From an uncultured Lentisphaerota bacterium (lineage in GTDB: Bacteria > Verrucomicrobiota > Kiritimatiellia > RFP12 > UBA1067): a DNA stretch of 50,076 nt. Positions 24,266-31,202 of this stretch are shown one piece after another (the first letter of the stretch is position 1; each line of letters starts with the position of its first letter). Under the pieces are notes generated by a model. The model was not told the DNA's origin. It made no database searches and saw nothing but the letters and a program-made list of their open reading frames with translations. Location of the stretch: assembly GCA_946413265.1 (NCBI GenBank), contig CAMKJU010000022.1:1-50076 (forward strand). The letters are read 5' to 3'. The position numbers and the translations under genes were made by a program.

Positions 24266-24742
24266 ATGAGAAAGTACTTTGTGTTTGTGGTTATGGGGTG
24301 TGCGGTGTTGTCCGGATGCTTGCCCGGAAAAGCGAATCTAGTGGTTAAGACATCTGAAATTCGAAAGGCGTTGCGCGGAGAGGTGGCGCATTTGAACGTA
24401 ACTGTGTGTACGGAAACAGTGCTCTCGAATGCATACGAGAAAGTCTCGTTCGGGGGTGGTAAATACACGAATCAGTTGGATGTAATTAGGGCGTTGTTGA
24501 ATGAGAACGGGGAGTTCAAGGCTATGATGGAGTCTGAATTCTTGAAGCACAAATGGCGTTCCAATGATAGAATGCGCATGTGGATTGAAGAAAAGAAGGG
24601 AGACCTCCCGGTCTTCAAGTCGGAAATAACCTTAGAGCTTCTCTTGGCACAGCAACATGTGCTTGACTCTTTACGTGGTACAACGAACAGCATGGAATTG
24701 TGTGTGTTGGTGAGGAGATCGGGTAAAACTAAAACAGCATAA
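24266..24742 (+). CDS. Lipoprotein of unknown function
   Basis: 158 residues from ATG 24266 after GAAAGAAGG. The signal MRKYFVFVVMGCAVLSGC ends in a lipobox LSGC, so the mature protein is lipid-anchored at Cys18. The rest is soluble, with a charged central region (MMESEFLKHKWRSNDRMRMW). No family recognised. It follows the GTPase pair by 121 bases and has the same lower GC content, so it may belong to the same acquired block and act at the membrane they modify. Confidence 0.65.
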   Translation: MRKYFVFVVMGCAVLSGCLPGKANLVVKTSEIRKALRGEVAHLNVTVCTETVLSNAYEKVSFGGGKYTNQLDVIRALLNENGEFKAMMESEFLKHKWRSNDRMRMWIEEKKGDLPVFKSEITLELLLAQQHVLDSLRGTTNSMELCVLVRRSGKTKTA

Positions 24743-24772
24743 AAAGTATGGAACCCGTTTTATGCTCGACAA

Positions 24773-24871
24773 GCCAAGGCCAAACTGATGGAGGACGGTC
24801 TCATCGAACGCTCCGACGGACAGTATGTGGTCGCCGATCCCTTTTTCGCGCAATTTCTCCGTATGGCGTGA
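24773..24871 (+). pseudogene. 3' fragment of an AAA ATPase gene (duplicate of 27544-27642)
   Basis: 99 bases identical at 96 positions to the last 99 bases of the intact ATPase gene, including its TGA. They encode the final AKLMEDGLIERSDG... winged-helix end and YVVADPFFAQFLRMA. No 5' part is present. A full second copy probably stood here and was mostly deleted or replaced by the lipoprotein gene. Confidence 0.88.
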
Positions 24872-24881
24872 AGGTGAACAA

Positions 24882-25571
24882 ATGAGAAAATGGCGTAAGA
24901 TTCTGCGCGTGGCGGGGAAAGTCGTATTGTGGTTTTTCGCGGTTCTCGTTGCATACGCGCTGGTCGGCACAATTTTGTCGCTGATACCAGTCAACGGCAA
25001 TGCCGTGCCAGGCGGGGATGTTGTTGTTTATTTGATGCGAAGCGATGTGCATACGGACATTGCCGTGCCGACTCGGACGGAGCGGATCGACTGGTCAATC
25101 GTTGTTCCGCCTGGTGACACGTCCGACAAGGTGGCTAGGGAGTATCTTGCCTTTGGGTGGGGATCACAGGATTTCTATCTGAATGTGCCGGAATGGAGTG
25201 ACTTGACCCCCGGTGTCGCCATCAAGGCTATTTCCGGGACTGGTGGTACCGCATTGCACACGACCTATAAGAACGAACCTACCGTAGGTGCAAAATGCCG
25301 CCGTCTCTCGCTTTCCTCTGCACAGTATGATGCGCTCGTCCAGTATATTCTTGCAAGTGGAAAACGCAGAGAGTCGGGAGCTTTCATACGCATTGACCAT
25401 AAAGGCTATAACCAATCTGATGCCTTTTACGAGGGTACTGGTCGCTACAGCCCCGTTTTCACTTGCAACACGTGGGCGAATTCCGCTCTTAAGGTCTGTG
25501 GGCAGAAGTGCTGCCTGTGGACATTTCTCCCGCATCCTATCTTCTGGAAATACCCCTTGGAGAACCAGTAA
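24882..25571 (+). CDS. DUF2459-family membrane-anchored protein
   Basis: 229 residues from ATG 24882, ten bases after the ATPase fragment stop. One N-terminal membrane helix (VVLWFFAVLVAYALVGTILS), then an exported domain with the family landmarks: SDVHTDIAVP, YLAFGWGSQDFYLNVPEW, GTALHTTYKNEP and SPVFTCNTWANSAL. The Cys-Asn-Thr-Trp and His residues suggest a cysteine-peptidase-like or amidase-like fold, but no activity has been settled for this family to my knowledge. It is read through from DNA that once ended an ATPase gene, so its promoter is probably local or borrowed. Confidence 0.8.
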   Translation: MRKWRKILRVAGKVVLWFFAVLVAYALVGTILSLIPVNGNAVPGGDVVVYLMRSDVHTDIAVPTRTERIDWSIVVPPGDTSDKVAREYLAFGWGSQDFYLNVPEWSDLTPGVAIKAISGTGGTALHTTYKNEPTVGAKCRRLSLSSAQYDALVQYILASGKRRESGAFIRIDHKGYNQSDAFYEGTGRYSPVFTCNTWANSALKVCGQKCCLWTFLPHPIFWKYPLENQ

Positions 25572-25727
25572 AGAAGATGACGGCTTTGGCCGCAAGTATG
25601 CGCGGGAAGTGGCGGAGGTGAGATGCTAGAAAATGCAGAGGCCGGTGTCTGATTTAGCTGATGGTGTCGTATAGTCGTGTAAGATTTCATGTCGAAAAGC
25701 GAGTCGAGAACAGAAAGGATAACAGAA

Positions 25728-25835
25728 ATGAATCGACTGCATGTTCCAGGAATGGTGTTTGCCGTTGCGGTTGCCGTGGCGGCGTATGCGCCAAGCATAG
25801 GAACCGAAAAGACGGTGTATTCAAAACCTAAATGA
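25728..25835 (+). CDS. Short secreted peptide, probably a truncated gene start
   Basis: 35 codons from ATG 25728 after an AAAGGA site: MNRLHVPGMVFAVAVAVAAYA is a good signal peptide, followed by only ~14 residues (PSIGTEKTVYSKPK) and TGA. The end looks like the front of an exported protein whose body was removed by the rearrangement that also left ATPase fragments on either side. Confidence 0.4.
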   Translation: MNRLHVPGMVFAVAVAVAAYAPSIGTEKTVYSKPK

Positions 25836-25914
25836 TATGCCACGCTTTTGATAAAACTACTTGAATATGTCACATGTCATTTTTAAGGAATGTTTCTGCC
25901 GTTTTAAGCATTGA

Positions 25915-26382
25915 GTTATACTTGAAAATAACATTTGCCATTTTCAAGGCGGACTGCTTGAATTCTCGTCCGTCGAGCAGCTTCCAGGGTTGCAAGCATT
26001 CTACGGCTTCCAGTTTGAGAATCTGATCCTCAACCACATCAACGACCTGTTCCCGCATCTGGGAATAGACAAGTCCCTTGTACTTTCGGCGTTCCCATAC
26101 GGTCAAACGCCGACGAAACGCCATCGCGGATGCCAGATAGATCTCCTCATACAGACCCAGCGCACGTTGATCGCCGTTGAAATCAAGCGGTGCAAGGAGA
26201 TTGGATACGAAGTAGTTGACGAAGTCTCAGAGAAGGTGAAGCGACTCGCCTACGACAAGAACTTGTCGTTGCGGACCGCTCTTGTCTATGATGGACGGCT
26301 GTCACCGCGCGTGGAGGCCGATCGGTTCTTCGATTTTGTCGTCCCGGCCGATCGACTCTTTGGCGTCACCAGACCTGCCTGA
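25915..26382 (+). pseudogene. C-terminal nuclease-like domain of a DUF234-type AAA ATPase (5' lost)
   Basis: The frame is open from 25915 and ends at TGA 26380-26382, with no plausible start. It encodes GLQAFYGFQFENLILNHIND, then RHRGCQIDLLIQTQRTLIAV and EIKRCKEIGYEVVDEVSEKV, the D-x(n)-EIK pattern of the PD-(D/E)XK domain at the end of DUF234-type archaeal/bacterial ATPases. The ATPase half is missing. It belongs to a different subfamily from the intact ATPase downstream, which lacks this domain. Confidence 0.7.
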
Positions 26383-26498
26383 TACTGATTCGGAAGTTTG
26401 CAGTTATGCGCCTATTTTCGGGGCGGGTGACCCGAGTGACGAAACTTTGCGTTACGAAGATTTTCGTCAGTTAGCACTTGATTGTTCGTCAGGAGAAA

Positions 26499-26507
26499 TG
26501 GTATAAT
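26499..26507 (+). promoter_or_regulatory. Extended -10 promoter of the AAA ATPase, leaderless type
   Basis: TGG-TATAAT with TATAAT at 26502-26507, seven bases before ATG 26515. An AGGAG lies upstream of the -10, so it would not be in the transcript. Confidence 0.65.
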
Positions 26508-26514
26508 CCCCGGC

Positions 26515-27642
26515 ATGGAAAATCCTTTCAACTATCTTCAGTTCGCCACGGGCGACCAGTTCTACGACAGGAGGGAAATCCGCAAGGATCTTCTTTCCCG
26601 GTTCCTGAGCGGGCAGTCGAACGTCGTCTTGTACGGGCCTCGCCGCTACGGGAAGAGCTCGCTCGTCGCCGAGCTTGTCGGCGATCTCGAGAAGGCGGGC
26701 ATCCCCTGCGTGACGCTGGACGTCGTCAAGATTCCGTCCATCGACCTGTTCGTCTCCGCGTACGCGACAAAGGTTTATCGGCGGCTTGCACCGGTCAAGT
26801 TCGAATTCAGGAAGATCGGAATGTTCCTGAAGAGCCTCAGGCCGAAGATGACCCTCGACCAGACGGGCGAGACCGGACTCTCGTTCGAGCCGTCCGATGC
26901 GCCAATCGGCGCCGAGGCCCTGACCGAAGTGCTGGACCTTCCGCAGAAACTGCTTTCCGGGAAGCGGCGGGTCGTTATCGTCTTCGACGAATTCCAGGAG
27001 GTGAAGGACTTGCTGCCGAACGACGGATTCGAGCGCGTCATGCGGTCTGCCATCCAGTCGCACCGCAACGTCTCGTACATCTTCCTCGGCAGCCGCTACC
27101 ACATCCTCAGGCGCATGTTCACCGACCACAACCGCCCGTTCTACAAGTCGGCCGTGACGATCCTGCTCGACAAGCCGCCGGTAGAGGAGAGCGTCCGCTT
27201 TGTGGTCGAACGCTTCGCGAGCGCGGGCAAGACGATTGACCGTGAAACGGCCGAGCGCCTTGTCGCGAAGATCGAGAACATCCCCTATTACATCCAGCAG
27301 CTCGGCTTCGAGACGTTCCGGCTTGTAGACGACGCGCGCCGGAAGTCCGCTTTGCCGGCAGACGTTGACTCCGCATACGCCCATCTTTCAGGCTTCAACC
27401 GCGACCAGTACGAGCAGCTGATGCTCATGCTGTCCGTCTCGCAGAAGAAGCTGCTCATTGCCCTTGCCCGCGAACGGACGGATGAATTTGGCGATGCGTA
27501 CCGTAGGCGGTATGCCCTTGGTGTTTCGTCCACGGTGAATTCCGCCAAGGCCAAGCTGATGGAGGACGGTCTCATCGAACGCTCCGACGGACGGTATGTG
27601 GTCGCCGATTCCTTTTTCGCGCAATTTCTCCGTATGGCGTGA
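26515..27642 (+). CDS. AAA+ ATPase (archaeal-ATPase / STAND-like)
   Basis: 375 residues. Walker A is LYGPRRYGKSSLV near residue 40 and Walker B is VVIVFDEFQE near 158; IFLGSRYHILRRMF carries the sensor-1-like arginine region. The C-terminal ~70 residues form a winged helix (ALGVSSTVNSAKAKLMEDGL, IERSDGRYVV). Such ATPases, common in archaea and gut bacteria, bind DNA or partner effectors and are often mobile. Unlike DUF234 members it has no C-terminal nuclease. Its last 99 bases recur at 24773-24871. Confidence 0.82.
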   Translation: MENPFNYLQFATGDQFYDRREIRKDLLSRFLSGQSNVVLYGPRRYGKSSLVAELVGDLEKAGIPCVTLDVVKIPSIDLFVSAYATKVYRRLAPVKFEFRKIGMFLKSLRPKMTLDQTGETGLSFEPSDAPIGAEALTEVLDLPQKLLSGKRRVVIVFDEFQEVKDLLPNDGFERVMRSAIQSHRNVSYIFLGSRYHILRRMFTDHNRPFYKSAVTILLDKPPVEESVRFVVERFASAGKTIDRETAERLVAKIENIPYYIQQLGFETFRLVDDARRKSALPADVDSAYAHLSGFNRDQYEQLMLMLSVSQKKLLIALARERTDEFGDAYRRRYALGVSSTVNSAKAKLMEDGLIERSDGRYVVADSFFAQFLRMA

Positions 27643-27687
27643 AGAGAAGAATAATGAAGGCAATCGGTTGCCTAGGCGGGGATCGTG

Positions 27688-27696
27688 TGGTATAAT
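27688..27696 (+). promoter_or_regulatory. Promoter of ilvC
   Basis: TGG-TATAAT with TATAAT at 27691-27696. Here a leader of about 40 nt follows, with an AAAAGGAG Shine-Dalgarno before ATG 27742, unlike the leaderless genes nearby. Confidence 0.65.
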
Positions 27697-27741
27697 ATTT
27701 CCCAATTCCGCCTTAGCGGAGAAAAAAGGAGTAAAAGAAAG

Positions 27742-28854
27742 ATGGACATCAACTTCGGCGGCGTCGTCGAGAAGATCGTAACGCGTAAGGAATTCCCGCT
27801 CAAGAAGGCCCAGAAGGTCCTCAAGGGCAAGACAATCGCGGTGCTGGGATACGGCATCCAGGGACCTGGGCAGGCGCTCAACATGCGCGACAACGGCATC
27901 AACGTGATCGTTGGACAGCGCAAGTCCACGAAGCCCAACTCGAGCTGGAAGCGCGCGATCAAGGACGGCTGGGTGCCTGGCAAGACGCTGTTCTCCATTG
28001 AGGAGGCCGCCGAGAAGGGGGACGTGATCATGATGCTCACGTCCGACGCCTCGCAGCCCACGATCTGGAAGGCGATCGAGAAGTACGTCACGCCCGGCAA
28101 GGCGCTCTACTTCTCCCATGGCTTCGGCTATGTCTACAACAAACTCACCGGCATCAAGCCGCAGAAGGGCGTGATGCTCGTCATGGTCGCACCGAAGGGC
28201 TCGGGCACGTCCGTGCGCCGCAACTTCCTCTCCGGCGCGGGCATCAACAGCTCCTACGCCTACGAGCCGAACGGCGCGGACGAGGCGAAGACGCGTGAGC
28301 TCACGATCGCGATCGGCATTGCGGTCGGTTCCGGTTACCTCTTCCCCACCACGTTCGAGCGCGAGGTCACGAGCGACCTCGTGGGCGAGCGCGGCATCCT
28401 CATGGGCGCGCTCTGCGGCGTGATGGAGGCGCAGTTCTACACACTCCGCGCGAACGGCCACAGTCCGAGCGAGGCGTTCAACGAGACGTGCGAGGAGCTC
28501 ACGCAGAGCCTCATCCGCCTCGTGGACGAGAACGGCATGGACTGGATGTACTCCAACTGCTCGCAGACCGCGCAGCACGGCGCGCTCAAGTGGCGTCCGA
28601 TCTTCCGCAAGGCCGTCGAGCCCGTCTTCAAGAAGCTCTACGCGAGTGTGAAGACGATGAAGGAGGCCAAGGAGGTCATCCGCGATACGGGCCGTCCCGA
28701 CTACAAGGAGTTCATGGCTGCAAAGCTGCAGGACATGCACGACGGCGAGATGTGGCAGGCTGGCGCGGCCGTGCGCTCGCTGCGTCCGCATGAGAAGGCC
28801 AAGGCCAACGCCGCGACGGCGGCGGGCGTGCGCGGACGTAAGATCGTGAAGTGA
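27742..28854 (+). CDS. ilvC: Ketol-acid reductoisomerase
   Basis: 370 residues. The Rossmann motif is AVLGYGIQGPGQALNMRDNG; KGSGTSVRRNF lies in the N-terminal domain. The C-terminal knotted domain has FPTTFEREVTSDLVGERGIL with the metal-binding Asp and Glu residues, and FNETCEELTQSLIRLVDENG. It converts acetolactate or acetohydroxybutyrate to the dihydroxy acids of valine, leucine and isoleucine synthesis, using Mg2+ and NAD(P)H. The QRKSTKP phosphate loop (Arg, Lys, Ser) suggests NADPH. Single-gene transcript with its own promoter and terminator; no other ilv gene is in view. Confidence 0.95.
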   Translation: MDINFGGVVEKIVTRKEFPLKKAQKVLKGKTIAVLGYGIQGPGQALNMRDNGINVIVGQRKSTKPNSSWKRAIKDGWVPGKTLFSIEEAAEKGDVIMMLTSDASQPTIWKAIEKYVTPGKALYFSHGFGYVYNKLTGIKPQKGVMLVMVAPKGSGTSVRRNFLSGAGINSSYAYEPNGADEAKTRELTIAIGIAVGSGYLFPTTFEREVTSDLVGERGILMGALCGVMEAQFYTLRANGHSPSEAFNETCEELTQSLIRLVDENGMDWMYSNCSQTAQHGALKWRPIFRKAVEPVFKKLYASVKTMKEAKEVIRDTGRPDYKEFMAAKLQDMHDGEMWQAGAAVRSLRPHEKAKANAATAAGVRGRKIVK

Positions 28855-28893
28855 GTATTCGCCCACATTCAAGGTAATAGGGCTTTTCAGCCG

Positions 28894-28934
28894 AAGAGAA
28901 CGTGCAGAGTCATCTGCGCGTTCTTTTCTTTTTG
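28894..28934 (+). terminator. Intrinsic terminator of ilvC
   Basis: AGAACGTGCAGA (28897-28908) pairs with TCTGCGCGTTCT (28913-28924), a 12-bp stem with one G-U pair and a GTCA loop, followed by TTTCTTTTT. Confidence 0.92.
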
Positions 28935-28948
28935 CAATTGATATTTGT

Positions 28949-28988
28949 GATTTGTGAACAATGTTGGCAATGAAGATTTGTGAACAAT
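28949..28988 (+). repeat. Two direct copies of GATTTGTGAACAAT
   Basis: Identical 14-mers at 28949-28962 and 28975-28988, 26 bp apart. They lie just past the ilvC terminator in a 470-bp gene-free spacer; the spacing of about 2.5 helical turns could suit a bound protein. Confidence 0.5.
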
Positions 28989-29029
28989 AATCAATGTAGC
29001 GTTCAAGTTATTTTTGAGGGATGACTTAG

Positions 29030-29168
29030 TCTGGGGTAGTGGGGGGAAATTGTGGAGGAAAAGAGTGGGGCTGGTGGGGGGCGGTGGGGAGGCGTGTAGG
29101 GGCGGGTGGGGCTGGGTGAAGGGCGCGCGCGCGGTAGAGGGCAGGGGAGGTGCGTCTACCTAGGTAGA
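29030..29168 (+). other. G-rich tract with a 14-bp palindrome, upstream of the cell-wall cluster
   Basis: More than ten runs of three or more G occur on the plus strand between 29030 and 29150, separated by short spacers, a strong G-quadruplex pattern. It is followed by the perfect palindrome TCTACCTAGGTAGA (29155-29168). No credible reading frame covers 28935-29330; the T-rich stretch at 29262-29280 sits just upstream of the mraZ promoter and could be an UP element. Confidence 0.6.
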
Positions 29169-29291
29169 GGTAGTGTGACGCCCGTATGAACGATAATTGA
29201 CTTTTTTGGCATAATTCGATTGTTTTTATTGAGTGCCGATATTGGGCTAGGTATGGGGGTAATTTTTTTTAATTTTTTTCACAATTTGCGG

Positions 29292-29320
29292 TTGACTGCG
29301 GTGGGGGAAAGTGGTAAAGT
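29292..29320 (+). promoter_or_regulatory. Promoter of the mraZ cell-division cluster
   Basis: TTGACT (29292-29297), a 17-bp spacer and TAAAGT (29315-29320) preceded by TGG. Only ten bases separate it from ATG 29331, so the transcript has at most a few leader bases. The GTGGGGGAAAGTGG stretch in the spacer resembles the GTGGG-type repeats bound by MraZ elsewhere. Confidence 0.7.
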
Positions 29321-29330
29321 ATGTCCACCG

Positions 29331-29813
29331 ATGTCAACAGAAGGCAAACAGAGTGTCGAAGTGACGGAAAAGGTGCTACCAAGCGCATTGGTGAACACCT
29401 TTGAACGTCCTCTTGACCCAAAGAAGCGCTTGACGGTTCCTAGCGTCTGGCGCCGAGCCTTAGGTTCCGACTACGTGTACGTCATGAAGGAAGAGGGGCA
29501 ACCCTGTCTCCTTCTCATTCCGAAAGGATTGTTTGAATCGCGCTTGGCGGGCATCCAAGACGAGGCCCTTACAAGCGAGGATCTCAATGACGTTCTCGAA
29601 AGTGTCGGCGAAGACTCTGAACTGCTGGAGTTCGACATCCAGGGACGCATTCGCATCTGTGACAGGTTGCTCGAATACGCGAACCTGAAGGGTAACGTCG
29701 TGATGAAGGGTGCTGTTCGGATGGCTCGTCTGTGGGCCCCCGAGAACGCACCCGACCATTCGGCGGAGAGGTCGGAGAACCAGCGGACCGCCAGGAGGCG
29801 GCTGCGTTTCTGA
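29331..29813 (+). CDS. mraZ: MraZ transcriptional regulator (SpoVT/AbrB fold)
   Basis: 160 residues, slightly longer than usual because of a ~20-residue N-terminal extension. RPLDPKKRLTVPSVWRRALG is the first MraZ/AbrB repeat and the second is FDIQGRIRICDRLLEYANLK, containing the D-x-x-GR-I core. MraZ forms a ring that binds GTGGG-like repeats upstream of its own operon and modulates dcw expression. It is the first gene of the cluster and rsmH follows after 13 bases. Confidence 0.88.
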   Translation: MSTEGKQSVEVTEKVLPSALVNTFERPLDPKKRLTVPSVWRRALGSDYVYVMKEEGQPCLLLIPKGLFESRLAGIQDEALTSEDLNDVLESVGEDSELLEFDIQGRIRICDRLLEYANLKGNVVMKGAVRMARLWAPENAPDHSAERSENQRTARRRLRF

Positions 29814-29826
29814 GAGGAAAGGGAAC

Positions 29827-30753
29827 ATGCACATTCCTGTTCTACTCAGAGAGGCGGTTGACTCGCTGGCGGTTCGCAGGGGAGGCGTGTACGTTGACGG
29901 GACACTGGGGCGTGCCGGCCACGCGCGGGAGATTCTCCTGCGCGGCGGGGCCGGCACGACCCTGGTGGGTATTGACCGCGACGAGCAGGCGCTTGCCGAG
30001 AGCTCAGCGCGCCTTTCTGAGTTGTCCGACGTGAACGTGGTGCTGGTCCACGGGTGCCATGGTTCGGTCGCGGAGATTGTCCGCGGCAAGGGGATTGGGG
30101 AAGTGGACGGTATTTTGCTGGATCTGGGCGTGTCGAGCCCACAGCTCGACGAGGCCGGGCGCGGGTTCAGTTTCCAGGCGGACGGACCTCTTGACATGCG
30201 GATGGACCGCTCGCACGACTTGACGGCTGCGTCGCTGGTGGCGACACGGACGGAGGAGGAACTTGCAGAGATTTTCCGTTCGCTCGGCGAGGAGCCGAAC
30301 GCGTGGCGCATCGCGCGCGCAATCGTGCGCGAACGCGCGGCGCGTCCGATCGAGACGACGGGCCAGCTCGCGCAGCTTGTGGAGCGGACGGTTGGGCGGC
30401 ATGGTCCGCACCATCCGGCCACGCGGACTTTTCAGGCGCTCCGCATGGCCGTGAACGACGAGATAGGCGAACTGGAACGTGCGCTGGACGGAGGCCTCGG
30501 ACTCCTTAAGGCCGGTGGCCGGTTCGCGGTGATCACTTTCGAGAGCCTGACGGATCGGATCGTGAAGCGGTTCTTCGCCGCACACGCCGGCCGCATGGTT
30601 TCATTACAACAGGGCGGGGAACAGTGGGAAGGAAGCCTTCCGCGAGTCCGCCTGGTCACTCGCCACGCGGTGGTCGCGTCGGACGAAGAGAAAAAAGACA
30701 ACCCGCGCTCCCGCGGCGCCAAACTGCGGGCGGTAGAAAGGATGGCAGCATGA
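29827..30753 (+). CDS. rsmH: 16S rRNA (cytosine-1402-N4)-methyltransferase
   Basis: 308 residues from ATG 29827. The N-terminus MHIPVLLREAVDSLAVRRGG and the S-adenosylmethionine motif YVDGTLGRAGHAREIL, the GILLDLGVSSPQLDEAGRGF signature, and the C-terminal RTFQALRMAVNDEIGELERA are all standard MraW/RsmH. It methylates C1402 in the P site. Overlaps the next gene by ATGA. Confidence 0.96.
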   Translation: MHIPVLLREAVDSLAVRRGGVYVDGTLGRAGHAREILLRGGAGTTLVGIDRDEQALAESSARLSELSDVNVVLVHGCHGSVAEIVRGKGIGEVDGILLDLGVSSPQLDEAGRGFSFQADGPLDMRMDRSHDLTAASLVATRTEEELAEIFRSLGEEPNAWRIARAIVRERAARPIETTGQLAQLVERTVGRHGPHHPATRTFQALRMAVNDEIGELERALDGGLGLLKAGGRFAVITFESLTDRIVKRFFAAHAGRMVSLQQGGEQWEGSLPRVRLVTRHAVVASDEEKKDNPRSRGAKLRAVERMAA

Positions 30754-31190
30754 GGAGAAGAAACAGGAAGCTGAACAGACGATTTTCCCGTTTTACGGTA
30801 AACACGGCCGGCATCGTTGCGCTGCTGGTGACGGCATTTTCGATGGGGATGTGTTATTGCCTCCTGGGAATGCGGTGTACGTCGATCGCGCAGGAGTTGC
30901 AGGAGGCGGAGAAATCCTACAAGCAGCTGACGAAGGAGAGCGAGCGCGTGGCGGCCCGCTGGAACGAGCTCATGGCGGTGGACCGCCTTCAGGAGAAGCT
31001 CGTGCGCTTTGGCCTTGAGATGAACATCCCGCGCGCGGACCAGATGATACGCATGGGCGCGTCCGGCCGCCCGCTTCCAGGGCAGATCGCCGTCGCGCGC
31101 GCCCGTGAGCGGATGGCCACGGCGAACATGGCGCAGAATTCTTCCGAAACGTCCGCCCGCAAGAGGACGGCACGTACGAAAATCAGGTAG
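30750..31190 (+). CDS. FtsL-like small bitopic division protein
   Basis: 146 residues. A basic cytoplasmic start (MRRRNRKLNRRFSRF), one membrane helix (AGIVALLVTAFSMGMCYCLL) and a periplasmic coiled coil (AQELQEAEKSYKQLTKESER). Size, topology and location between rsmH and ftsI identify it as the FtsL position, although FtsL sequences are poorly conserved. FtsL with FtsB activates FtsWI at the septum. The C-terminal ~50 residues are basic and probably disordered, longer than usual. Confidence 0.75.
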   Translation: MRRRNRKLNRRFSRFTVNTAGIVALLVTAFSMGMCYCLLGMRCTSIAQELQEAEKSYKQLTKESERVAARWNELMAVDRLQEKLVRFGLEMNIPRADQMIRMGASGRPLPGQIAVARARERMATANMAQNSSETSARKRTARTKIR

Positions 31191-31202
31191 CTAGGGATGT
31201 GA

